A DNA stretch of 64,000 bases from G963677445 sp963678275 (GTDB lineage Bacteria; Bacteroidota; Ignavibacteria; Ignavibacteriales; Melioribacteraceae), in assembly GCA_963678275.1 (NCBI GenBank), contig OY782765.1, positions 5,084,001-5,148,000 on the forward strand, read 5' to 3'. Below, one piece after another: positions 36,118-44,295 of this stretch (position 1 is the stretch's first letter; each line of letters starts with the position of its first letter). The notes below the pieces were generated by a model. The model made no database searches. It was not told the DNA's origin and was given only the letters and a program-made list of their open reading frames with translations. The position numbers and the translations under genes are program-made.

Positions 36118-37815
36118 ATGAAAAAGATCATTTTCCTGCTGATAGTTTTTTCTGCCACATCACTTTTCTCACAGCAGCAAACAATTAAAATAATAGAAAC
36201 CACCGATGTGCATGGCCACGCCATTCCGTGGGATTTTCTTGAAAATAAACCTTATGAAGGCTCACTGGCTGCCGTTCATACTTTTGTCGAAAAGCAGCGG
36301 GAAAAGGGGGAGGTTATTCTTTTGGATAACGGGGATATACTTCAGGGAAATCCCTTCGTTTATTATTATAATTTTATCGATAAGGAGCGGAAGCATGTAT
36401 GGGCCGAAATAATGAACTATATGAAATATAACGCGGCTACGGTAGGAAATCATGATATCGAGGCGGGGCATGATGTTTATGACAGGTTTAATAGTGAGAT
36501 AAATTTTCCCTGGCTGGCCGCGAACGCGATTAACAGTGAAACGGGAAAACCTTATTTCAAACCATATACAATAATAATAAAAGGGGGAGTTAAGATTGCG
36601 GTTCTGGGACTCATAACTCCCGCTATACCCAAATGGCTGCCGGAATATCTCTGGAAGGGAATGTATTTTGATGATATGGTTAAAACCGCGGAAAAATGGA
36701 TACCGGAGATTCTGGAAAAAGAAAAACCTGATCTTATGGTGGGGCTCTTCCATGCCGGCGGAGATTACACTTATGGGGGCGGAAGTTACGATGAAGAGAA
36801 AAACGAGAACGCTTCAATGATTGTTGCTGAGAAAGTACCAGGATTTGATATTATTTTTATCGGGCATGATCACAGGTTATGGAATAAATTTGTCGAGGGA
36901 CCGACTGGCAAAAAAGTTCTTATTCTCGGAGCCGGCAGCAGGGGAAAAAACGCGGCTGTGGCTGAGGTTAAATTCATGGATGGCAAGGTTGAAAGTATTA
37001 CGGGGGATATGAAAGAGATGAAGGATTATGGACCTCACCCGGGATATATGGAAAAATTCGCGCCGGAAATTGAGGCTGTAAAAAACTATGTTTCGGAACC
37101 TCTGGGGGAAATTGCGGATACAGTCTGGTCATCTCAGGCATTTTTCGGTGATTCAAAGTTTATGGACCTCGTGCATACTTTTCAGCTTAATATCACCGGC
37201 GCTGAGATATCATTCGCCGCGCCTCTTTCTTTTAATGTATCGCTCGGCGGGCCGGTTACCGTGGGGGACATGTTCAAACTTTACCGTTATGAAAATATGA
37301 TATATACCATGAATCTCAGCGGAGCGGAAATCGACGGTGTCCTTGAATATGCCGCCGGGTTGTGGTTTGAAACAATGAACAGTACCTCAACGCACATGCT
37401 CAAGTTTCGTGATGTTGAAAAGGGCCGCCTGCAAAACGCATATTATAATTTTGAATCGGCAGAAGGAATAAAGTACACTGTTGATTTGAGCAAACCTGAT
37501 GGGAACAGGGTGGAGATAACCACTGTGGAAAATGGTGAGCCATTCGAACCGGAAAGCATTTACAGGGTGGCAGTCAACTCTTACCGCGGAAGCGGCGGCG
37601 GCGGACACCTGACAAAAGGGGCCGGAATTAACCCGGATGAACTTGCCGCGAGAATATCCTCCTCCTCCGAAATGGACCTGCGTTATCTTATCATGGAGCA
37701 GATAAAAAAAATGAAATCAGTAAAACCCGCGGTAAATAATAACTGGAAAATTATTCCTGAAAATTTTTATGAGAAAGGGAAAGAATCTGATTGTAAGATA
37801 TTATTCGGCAAATGA
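36118..37815 (+). CDS. Periplasmic 5'-nucleotidase / 2',3'-cyclic phosphodiesterase
   Basis: The preferred start (ATG at 36118) gives signal peptide IIFLLIVFSATSLFSQ; the frame opens 39 bp earlier. The N-terminal calcineurin-like metallophosphoesterase domain shows TTDVHGHAIPWD, LDNGDILQGNP, VGNHDIEAG, GLFHAGGDY and IGHDHRLWN, covering all metal ligands. The C-terminal 5'-nucleotidase substrate domain (from ~340) carries YRYENMIYTMNLSG and YRGSGGGGHL. Expected role is dephosphorylation of extracellular nucleotides to nucleosides. That fits the neighbouring (broken) adenosine deaminase, although the two are on opposite strands. It is monocistronic. Confidence 0.9.
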   Translation: MKKIIFLLIVFSATSLFSQQQTIKIIETTDVHGHAIPWDFLENKPYEGSLAAVHTFVEKQREKGEVILLDNGDILQGNPFVYYYNFIDKERKHVWAEIMNYMKYNAATVGNHDIEAGHDVYDRFNSEINFPWLAANAINSETGKPYFKPYTIIIKGGVKIAVLGLITPAIPKWLPEYLWKGMYFDDMVKTAEKWIPEILEKEKPDLMVGLFHAGGDYTYGGGSYDEEKNENASMIVAEKVPGFDIIFIGHDHRLWNKFVEGPTGKKVLILGAGSRGKNAAVAEVKFMDGKVESITGDMKEMKDYGPHPGYMEKFAPEIEAVKNYVSEPLGEIADTVWSSQAFFGDSKFMDLVHTFQLNITGAEISFAAPLSFNVSLGGPVTVGDMFKLYRYENMIYTMNLSGAEIDGVLEYAAGLWFETMNSTSTHMLKFRDVEKGRLQNAYYNFESAEGIKYTVDLSKPDGNRVEITTVENGEPFEPESIYRVAVNSYRGSGGGGHLTKGAGINPDELAARISSSSEMDLRYLIMEQIKKMKSVKPAVNNNWKIIPENFYEKGKESDCKILFGK

Positions 37816-37853
37816 CGATTAACAATTAACAATTACCAATTACCAATTAAAAA

Positions 37854-38162
37854 ATGGATAGAGAAGAGGCAATAAAAATCGCGAAACGATATATTAGTCA
37901 TATTCGTGAAAGGTATATCATTGATAATGTTTTTCTTTTCGGGTCTTATGCAAAAGGAAACCATACTAATGACAGTGATATCGATTTGGCGATAGTCTTT
38001 AAGGAGATTAATGATATCTTTAACCGAAGGATTGAGTTGATGCAATTGCGCGATAATGATGAATTGATGATTGAGCCTCATCCTTTTTTGGAATCTGGTT
38101 TTAACCAGTCCAGCCCTTTGGCCTCGGAAGTAATAAACTATGGAATTAAGCTTAAAGAGTAG
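37854..38162 (+). CDS. MNT-type nucleotidyltransferase-domain protein (orphan)
   Basis: This 102-aa protein has the minimal nucleotidyltransferase core: FLFGSYAKGNHTNDSDIDLAIVF with the G-S-x-x-x-G and D-x-D metal motif, and a later Asp/Glu in D-E-L-M-I-E-P-H-P-F. Such proteins usually pair with a HEPN protein as the antitoxin of a HEPN/MNT system and act by AMPylating the toxin. No HEPN gene is visible within 200 bp on either side. It lies 38 bp after the 5'-nucleotidase, within a short tandem AATTACCAATT stretch. It may be an orphan or a relic. Confidence 0.75.
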   Translation: MDREEAIKIAKRYISHIRERYIIDNVFLFGSYAKGNHTNDSDIDLAIVFKEINDIFNRRIELMQLRDNDELMIEPHPFLESGFNQSSPLASEVINYGIKLKE

Positions 38163-38370
38163 CTACAAGGCGAACTGATTTAACTGCCAAACTATTGAGG
38201 GAAAGCAATACGGGCATCAACGAAATAATCTTAAAAGCATTATCAGAATAGATTGTGTGAAAAAATGCACTAATCGGGGAGATGGTTTGTTTAATGAGAT
38301 ATGTAGTATGATTTGCGGATTCCGCAAGTTGTTTGAAAAGGAATTATAAAATATTTCATTGGAGAAAAAA

Positions 38371-38568
38371 ATGAAAAATAACGTTGGAAATATCGACAGA
38401 ATATTCAGGATTGTTGTTGGTCTGGCCGCGATAGGATTGGGAATTTATTTTGAAAGCTGGTGGGGGGCTATCGGAGTTGTGCCATTATTTACAGCTTTTA
38501 TGCGCTGGTGTCCGGCCTACGTGCCTTGCGGCCTTTCAACCTGCCGGACAAAAACTACAGAGAATTAA
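38371..38568 (+). CDS. DUF2892 small inner-membrane protein
   Basis: The true start is the ATG at 38371, with GGAG seven bases upstream; the frame opens at an in-frame TTG four codons earlier. The sequence M-K-N-N-V-G-N-I-D-R-I-F-R-I-V-V-G is followed by two short hydrophobic helices (LAAIGLGIYFESWWGAIGVV and PLFTAFMRWC), then C-P-A-Y-V-P-C-G-L-S-T-C. This is the DUF2892 (YgaP-like membrane tail) signature with its conserved cysteines. Function in isolation is unknown; relatives are fused to rhodanese domains. A clear terminator follows immediately. Confidence 0.85.
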   Translation: MKNNVGNIDRIFRIVVGLAAIGLGIYFESWWGAIGVVPLFTAFMRWCPAYVPCGLSTCRTKTTEN

Positions 38569-38576
38569 TAAAAATC

Positions 38577-38602
38577 AGCCCTGCTTTCGCGGGGCTTTTT
38601 TT
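38577..38602 (+). terminator. Rho-independent terminator after the DUF2892 gene
   Basis: GCCCTGC (38578-38584), loop TTTC, GCGGGGC (38589-38595), then a run of seven T. One T-G wobble is in the stem. It lies 9 bp beyond the stop codon. Confidence 0.85.
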
Positions 38603-38746
38603 GATGGGTAAATTTCTCTCCTAAAAAACAAAGACCCTTATTTCTTGTTTTTAAACTTCCAGGTAACAAGAAAATATCTGAGAGAAAAAGCCAGTCATTT
38701 TTTTTACGAATATTTTGACTTCTCATCGGAGGTTAGACATTTCCAG

Positions 38747-38855
38747 GTAGATCAAACCCCTCCCGTCCTCCCCTTAAAATCTTAAGGGGAGGGGATTCCG
38801 CTCTCTCATCTTTGAAGAGTTTTAGATAGATTGTAATTACTTAAATTGTTGCTGT
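38747..38855. repeat. Dispersed copy of the 477-bp repeat head
   Basis: GGTAGATCAAACCCCTCCC, then a TCCCCTTAAaatcTTAAGGGGA stem, ATCTTTGAAGAGTTTT and ATTGTTGCTG. This is the beginning of the unit that is tandemly repeated at 57.7-59.4 kb. The match fades after about 110 bp. Confidence 0.75.
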
Positions 38856-38980
38856 TCATTTTGAAATTGCGTGTTTTTCCAGATTGGGATTCATTAGTAG
38901 CCGGGGACTCCCTCCGAAAAAATTAACCTTATTGCCTTTTTATGTCTCGAGGATTTCGATGATGATAATGAAAAAAGATG

Positions 38981-39165
38981 TCTGAACCATGATTAAAGGA
39001 TTTAAGGATTGCATGATTATTTTTCGGTATCGGTATCGGTATCGGTATCGGTATCGGTATCGGTATCGGTATCGGTATTAAAAAATCAGAGTAAGAGTAG
39101 GAGTATGAGTAAGAGTATGATGGCCGGGTGGGTGATGGCGGAGGAGGTGTTCATTTTCCCTGAGA
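38981..39165. repeat. Composite dispersed element C with (CGGTAT)9
   Basis: Begins TCTGAACCATGATTAAAGGA and TTTAAGGATTGCATGATTA, then nine exact CGGTAT units (39025-39078). Next comes TTAAAAAATCAGAGTAAGAG with about five GAGTAN hexamers, and then TATGATGGCCGGGTGGGTGA. Other copies with fewer hexamers lie at 39991, 41150 and 63724, and an inverted one is at ~29640. Confidence 0.8.
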
Positions 39166-39469
39166 GCAGGATTTTAATGAACAATTAAAAAGAGGACCGC
39201 GGATATCTCTGATTGCGCGGATTTCGCTGAAAGATGTGGAAGAGATGCCACGAAATCACTAAAACACTAAATCTCACTAAAAAGCTGAGAAAAACCTTGT
39301 GCTTCATTTTTTTCACCTTAGTAGCCAGTGATTCCCCACCAGAAAAATTAACCTTATTGCCTTTTTATTTCCTGTGGGTCTCGCTGATAATCACAGAAAA
39401 AAACAGGATTACCAGGATCAGAATGATGGTCAGGAGATTTTAAGACAACATAAGCCGGTGGTAAGTCCG

Positions 39470-39525
39470 CCGCGACGGATCGAAACCAGCGGCGGTAGCT
39501 TCGACTCCGCTCAGCTACCGGGCGG
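39470..39525. repeat. GAGCGGAGTCGAA-type inverted repeat
   Basis: GGATCGAAACCAGCGGCGG is followed by TAGCTTCGACTCCGCTCAGC, the same layout as at ~26868, where the left arm is better kept. Confidence 0.6.
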
Positions 39526-39990
39526 GTGTATTTTTTCTGACTCGGCCAGTTTATGATTACTTCGTAAGGAGTCAAATTCTACGCAAAATGGCTAAATTTT
39601 ATTTGACCATCAATTTACCGGAGAATTCTGTCGTCCCTGGCGGGACTTTTGATCAACCTCTTAACTTATTTCCCCACAATGAATTGCGGGGCTATTATCT
39701 GTCGTCCCTGATGGGACTTTTTTGGGATTTTGAAGTTATCTTAAAGAAAAATTGCAGGTTCTTAGCTCTTCACTCTCCACTAATCACTCTCCACTTTTTC
39801 TTCTGGCTTGCCAGTTTATGATTATGATTATGATGTTTAAAGATATCCGGCTTATATAAAATAGAGTTTAAAATAACCCCGCGCTTTCAGGCCGGGGACT
39901 CTGCGCAAAGCCTACCACCCCCAAAAGGCTTTAGCCCAAAGAGCGGGCTGGGGAAATATTACACTGTTCGCAATCCTTATCCCGCTCATG

Positions 39991-40160
39991 TCTGAACCAT
40001 GATTAAAGGATTAAAAGATTACATGATTATATTTCGGTATCGGTTTTTAAAAACTCAGAGTAAGAGTATGAGTAAGCCCTCCTGCGCCAAAAAACGGCTT
40101 CGGCGGGTAAAAGTATGATGGCCGGGTTGGGTGACGGCTGCCGGGTTTTTCATTTTATTT
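39991..40160. repeat. Composite dispersed element C, copy 2
   Basis: TCTGAACCATGATTAAAGGA, a reduced CGGTATCGG stretch, AACTCAGAGTAAGAGTATGA and GTATGATGGCCGGGTTGGG, in the same order as at 38981. A short GC-rich insertion splits the GAGTAN run. Confidence 0.7.
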
Positions 40161-40170
40161 CAGAGGGGCT

Positions 40171-40348
40171 AATATGGTGTACCTGACGGCACACGGCGCA
40201 TTTTTTCTTTTGTCTTTTCTTACCAATATGTTGTCCCTGACGGGACAATTCATCCTGTATCATTTTTAAATTGCCCCGTTAGGGGCAAAAGATTGGTAGA
40301 ATAAAATGATTAAGAAAACAAAACAGTGTGCCGTCAGGTACACAATAT
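40171..40348. repeat. Inverted-repeat element with 18-bp terminal repeats and nested hairpins
   Basis: GTGTACCTGACGGCACAC (40177-40194) is the exact reverse complement of 40326-40343. The arms extend further with AATAT outside and one mismatch. Inside are TACCAATA/GATTGGTA arms and two complete stem-loops, TTGTCCctgacGGGACAA and TTGCCCCgttaGGGGCAA. Total length is about 178 bp with no ORF, like a MITE or a highly structured RNA. Confidence 0.85.
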
Positions 40349-40800
40349 TTTTTGTGCAGTATTAAAACCGCAAAGAATATTTCACAGGGTCAACACCTGC
40401 AAACAACCAGTAGTCACATTTGTCCCGAGTATCCCACGAAAATGCGGCGCCGGTCTCTCAGGTTTTAGAGGTTTTTATTATGCAGTTCAGTTTTTCCCGG
40501 GGGGGGATTACTCAGTAAGGAGTTAAATTCTACGCAAAATGGCAAAAAAGGCAATTATTAATATGAGCAATGAACAATTATTAAGGCCAAGACAACCACA
40601 GATTTTTTGATTATGTGTATTTCATTAATTGAGTTGGAAGATACGCCACTAAATCGCTAAAACACAAAATACCACGAAAAAACTTAAAGAAACCTTATTT
40701 TTGGTCTTTTAACCTTCCAGACAACAGGATTATAATTACGTGAAAGCATTTCTCTTTTCAGGAGCAAAATATGCAGACTTCTCCCCAAGTTAGTTCCAAC

Positions 40801-40920
40801 TCAAGGTAGATCAAACCCCTCCCATCCTCCCCTTAACATCTTAAGGGGAGGGGATTTCGATCTTTCAATATTGAAGAGTTTTTACAAGGCGATAATTATA
40901 ATTGTTGCTGCAAAATCTGA
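40801..40920. repeat. Second dispersed copy of the 477-bp repeat head
   Basis: AGGTAGATCAAACCCCTCCC, the stem CCTCCCCTTAAcatcTTAAGGGGAGG, ATTGAAGAGTTTTTA and ATTGTTGCTGC. It covers the same first ~110 bp of the unit as at 38747. Confidence 0.75.
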
Positions 40921-41149
40921 AATTAGATATTATTCCCAAATGGGGACTCCATAGCAGCCGGGATTAAATTATAAAGCATTCAGCCTTATAAATCCCGTCG
41001 AAATCCAAATCGGTTTTTATCTCACGCAAAGGCTCGGAGGCGCAAAGAAAAAAGAAACCTTATTTTTTTGTTTTTTAACCTTAGTAGCAGAGGATTCACC
41101 CACCCGCCAAAATTAACCTTATTGCCTTTTTATTTTTCGGGTATCGGAC

Positions 41150-41290
41150 CTAAAAAATCAGAGTAAGAGTAAGAGTATGAGTAAGAGTATGAAGACCAGA
41201 TAGGTGAGGCGGCGGGAGTGTCCATTTTTTCCCGGGTGGGGATTACGATTACGATTATTCCGTTAGCAGCTAAATTCTACGCAAAATGGA
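41150..41290. repeat. Composite dispersed element C, copy 3
   Basis: CGGGTATCGGACC, then AAAAAATCAGAGTAAGAGTA and further GAGTAN units, GATTACGATTACGATTATTC, and the closing AAATTCTACGCAAAATGG module shared with ~50.2 kb and ~63.6 kb. Confidence 0.7.
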
Positions 41291-41490
41291 AAAGTTTTTA
41301 TCTGATTGCCAGTAAAATTTGTCATTAGATTCCGGTGTGCCCGCCTTTGGCTGGTATTTTTGCAAAGGACGCAAAAGACGGGAATGACAATTAATTGGTA
41401 ATACCTGGGGAAAGCCAATTCGTCATTCGTCATTCGTCATTCCTCATTGTTTCTGGCTTGCCAGTTTATGATTACGATTATAATTTTTGA
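41240..41490. repeat. Repeat module D, copy 1
   Basis: Contains TTCTACGCAAAATGG, GCATTAGATTCCGGT-like TCATTAGATTCCGG, TTGCAAAGGACGCAAAA, GGAATGACAA, GGGGAAAGCCAATTCGTCAT and GGCTTGCCAGTTTATGATTA. All recur in the same order at 50165-50388. The module overlaps the end of composite element C. Confidence 0.75.
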
Positions 41491-41598
41491 TTGGGTACGC
41501 GTTAAATAAGGATTGTAAGGTAAATGAATTCCGTTTGTTTATAAAAATCTGAATATGGATATTTCCGGGACAAATTATTTGCTATTGCCGGAGAATCA

Positions 41599-42912
41599 TT
41601 GAATAAAAAAATACTTCGCCTCGCTATTCCAAATATACTTAGCAATTTATCTATTCCCCTTCTCAGTTCGGTGGATACTATTGTTGTAGGGCATCTTGAG
41701 AAGGTGAGTTATCTCGGGGCGATAGCTGTCGGTTCGGCGATATTTAATTTTTTGTACCTCGGACTTGGATTCCTCCGGATGGGCACAACCGGTATTACAG
41801 CCCAATATTACGGCAAAAAAGAAAATAACGGCATTATCCACACCCTGGGGCGATCGATTACAACCGCGCTTTTTATGGCCCTGCTGTTTATTCTCTTTCA
41901 GGAGGTGATAGCCTGGATAAGTTTTCAGCTAATCTCTCCGACTGAAGAGGTAAAGGAGCTGGCGCTTCAATATTTTTATATTCGTATCTGGGCGGCGCCG
42001 GCGACATTGTCTTTATACGTTTTTCACGGGTGGTTCCTCGGGATGCAAAACGCGCGGATTCCATTATATCTCGCGCTATTTGTTAACGGGGCTAATATAA
42101 TTTTTAACCTTACTCTAATTTACGGCTTCGGTTATAAATCTGACGGGGTGGCTTATGGAACCGTGGCGGCTCAATATTCGGGATTGGCGCTCGCGATATT
42201 TCTTTTTCTGCGGAATTACCGCTCTTTTCTGCCCCTTGTCAGGCTTAAAGAAATTTTCCGGATGGATGAACTCAGGCGCTTTTTCAGTGTTAACAGTGAT
42301 ATTTTTATCCGCACCCTGCTGCTGATATTCGCACTTACATTTTTTACCGCTAAATCTGCCGGTTTCGGGGAGGATTTACTCGCCGCCAATTCAATACTGA
42401 TGCAACTATGGCTGCTTATCGCTTATGGGGTCGATGGTTTCGCTTTTGCCGCCGAAAGTCTGACCGGCAGGTATACAGGCGCTGCTGATTTAAATAATTT
42501 GAAAAAGGTGATAAGAGGTGTTTTTCTGTGGGGAATAGCCATATCGGTAATTTTTACAGCCGTTTATTACCTCTTTGAAACTCCTTTGTTAAATTTATTT
42601 ACAGATAAGGGGGATGTAATAGCTTTATGTTCCGATTATATGATATGGATAATTCTTTCTCCCGTGATAAATTCGGTCTGTTTTATATGGGATGGAATAT
42701 ATATAGGGGCAACCTCAACAAAAGCTCTTAGAAATTCGATGATAATAAGTGTGCTGTTTATTTTTCTTCCGGCATATTATTTGCTGGAACCATTGATATT
42801 TAATGACGGGCTCTGGCTGGCAATTTATCTCTTTATGATCGCCAGAGGGGCTACCTTGACTATTATGTATAAAAAACATATTATTCTTAAAACAGCAGGA
42901 GAATCATCATGA
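41599..42912 (+). CDS. MATE-family efflux transporter
   Basis: This 437-aa protein has about 12 hydrophobic segments in the MATE two-bundle arrangement. The N-terminus, NKKILRLAIPNILSNLSIPLLSSVDTIVVGHL, matches the conserved MATE/DinF opening. Motifs P-L-x-x-x-x-D-T and G-M-Q-N-A-R are typical of the DinF branch. Expected role is Na+ or H+ driven export of small cationic or toxic compounds. The start is a TTG with GGAG five to eight bases upstream. The stop overlaps the SDR start by four bases, so translation is coupled. Confidence 0.9.
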   Translation: MNKKILRLAIPNILSNLSIPLLSSVDTIVVGHLEKVSYLGAIAVGSAIFNFLYLGLGFLRMGTTGITAQYYGKKENNGIIHTLGRSITTALFMALLFILFQEVIAWISFQLISPTEEVKELALQYFYIRIWAAPATLSLYVFHGWFLGMQNARIPLYLALFVNGANIIFNLTLIYGFGYKSDGVAYGTVAAQYSGLALAIFLFLRNYRSFLPLVRLKEIFRMDELRRFFSVNSDIFIRTLLLIFALTFFTAKSAGFGEDLLAANSILMQLWLLIAYGVDGFAFAAESLTGRYTGAADLNNLKKVIRGVFLWGIAISVIFTAVYYLFETPLLNLFTDKGDVIALCSDYMIWIILSPVINSVCFIWDGIYIGATSTKALRNSMIISVLFIFLPAYYLLEPLIFNDGLWLAIYLFMIARGATLTIMYKKHIILKTAGESS

Positions 42913-43610
42913 GTGATAAAGTAGTATTGATAACCGGAGCCAATCGGGGACTTGGATTTGAGGTTGCCCGCCAGCTTGTTTTAAAAGAATATACGGTAAT
43001 TCTTACGGCGAGAGATATAAATAAAGCTACTGACGCGTGTGAAAATCTTCCGGGCTGCCAGGAAAAGATATTCGCGCGAGCTTTGGATGTTACCAATAAA
43101 GAATCCGTTCAATCGGCGGCTGAATTTGTTAAGGAACGTTTCAGAAAACTGGACGTCTTAATAAATAACGCGGGGGTGTTTCTCGATAAAAACATCTCGG
43201 CAGAACATGGAGATATGTTTTTAATTCAGAAGACTCTGGAAACAAATTTTTATGGAGCATACCGAATGATACAGGCCTTTTTGCCGATGATGAAAAGCAA
43301 TATGTCGGGCAGGATAATAAATGTATCCAGCCGTATGGGACAGCTTTGCAGCATGTTCGGCAATAATCCCGGCTACAGAGTATCAAAAGCGGCTCTGAAT
43401 GCCCTTACCAAAATGCTTTCGGCGGAGATATCGGAATTTAATATTCAGGTTAATTCCGTTTGCCCCGGATGGATTAAAACCGCGATGGGAGGACCGGGCG
43501 CGCCGAGAACCATTCAGCAGGGAGCCGAAACAATTGTATGGCTCGCCGATGGCGGCGCAGGAAATGAGTCGGGTAAAATGTTCAGCGATAAAGAGGAGAT
43601 TCCATGGTAA
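42909..43610 (+). CDS. SDR-family oxidoreductase
   Basis: This 233-aa classical short-chain dehydrogenase carries the cofactor motif TGANRGLGFEVARQL, NNAG (residues ~82-85), INVSSRMGQ with the catalytic Ser, and Y-R-V-S-K with the Tyr and Lys. P-G-W-I-K-T-A-M-G follows, as in carbonyl-reductase-like members. It is probably NADP(H)-dependent, from the N-R after TGA. The substrate is unknown. The ATG overlaps the MATE stop (ATGA), and the DUF4870 gene follows after 16 bp, so the three form one operon. Confidence 0.9.
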   Translation: MSDKVVLITGANRGLGFEVARQLVLKEYTVILTARDINKATDACENLPGCQEKIFARALDVTNKESVQSAAEFVKERFRKLDVLINNAGVFLDKNISAEHGDMFLIQKTLETNFYGAYRMIQAFLPMMKSNMSGRIINVSSRMGQLCSMFGNNPGYRVSKAALNALTKMLSAEISEFNIQVNSVCPGWIKTAMGGPGAPRTIQQGAETIVWLADGGAGNESGKMFSDKEEIPW

Positions 43611-43626
43611 AATTTGAGGAAAATTT

Positions 43627-43977
43627 ATGCAGGAAGTATTGAACAAAGAGGAAAGAACCTGGGGGCTTTTTGCCCATTTTTCCGCTTTCGCGGGATTTTT
43701 TATTCCATTCGGAAATATTCTGGGTCCCCTTGTTGTGTGGCTTATTAAAAAGGATGAATCGGCTTTTGTGAATGACCAGGGAAAAGAGGCGCTTAATTTC
43801 CAGATATCAATTACAATTTACCTGGCAATTTCGGCATTTCTTATCGTACTTCTGATTGGAATCCCTCTCCTGGTTCTTCTCTTTTTCCTTGATCTGATCC
43901 TGGTTATCGTCGCCGGAGTAAAAGCCAATGACGGCATAAGATATCGTTACCCGATGAATATGAGAATCGTTAGATAA
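43627..43977 (+). CDS. DUF4870 (Tic20-like) membrane protein
   Basis: This 116-aa protein matches the DUF4870 pattern: ERTWGLFAHFSAFAGFFIPFG, G-P-L-V-V-W-L-I-K-K-D-E-S, V-N-D-Q-G-K-E-A-L-N-F-Q-I and a final K-A-N-D-G-I-R-Y-R-Y-P. Three to four transmembrane helices are visible. Function is unknown in bacteria; the fold is related to Tic20. AGGAAAATTT lies upstream of the ATG. It is the last gene of the MATE-SDR operon and ends in TAG. Confidence 0.9.
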   Translation: MQEVLNKEERTWGLFAHFSAFAGFFIPFGNILGPLVVWLIKKDESAFVNDQGKEALNFQISITIYLAISAFLIVLLIGIPLLVLLFFLDLILVIVAGVKANDGIRYRYPMNMRIVR

Positions 43978-44295
43978 TTGTGAATGATGAATGGTGAATG
44001 ATGAATTTTGAAACCGGTTGAGGGGGTGGTTGCCTTCGACTCCGCTCAGGCAGCGGTGGAATCTTCCGGTGGCTGAGCGGAGCCGAAGCCACTTTCCTAT
44101 GTCTGTGATATTTACTCCCCGGAGAAAATAATTCCTCATTCCTAATTCCCAATTCCTGATTCTCCCCCTTCCCGGAACTGTTTTCACTTTATCTTGGTTT
44201 AGTTTTGTGAGTGTATTATTATGTCTGCCCGAATCTTGACTTTTTTGTCAGGTATGGGTAGTTTTCGAGTTCATTTTTTATTAGAAGGAGACAAA
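43978..44295. other. Intergenic with GAGCGGAGTCGAA hairpin, leader of suf operon
   Basis: Positions ~44025-44095 carry CTTCGACTCCGCTCAGGC facing GGCTGAGCGGAGCCGAAGCC, a strong hairpin of the family seen at four other sites. The last ~100 bp contain AT-rich promoter-like sequence and the AAGGAG ribosome site of sufB. Confidence 0.6.

Larger units (their letters stand above)
38603..41598. other. 3-kb gene-free repeat island
   Basis: No frame in this stretch resembles a protein. It is packed with copies of dispersed families, listed separately where they can be delimited: partial heads of the 477-bp repeat, two hexanucleotide runs, three composite elements, a TIR element at 40171-40348 and the GAGCGGAGTCGAA hairpin near 39470. 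Short phrases recur here (AAATTCTACGCAAAATGGC at ~39570, ~40528 and ~41273). Islands of this kind are the main uncharacterised content of the window. Confidence 0.7.

Noticed and set aside
38603..41598. Small protein genes (for example at 39234, 39588 and 40326)
   Set aside because: The frames run through dispersed repeats, lack ribosome sites and show no protein-like composition.
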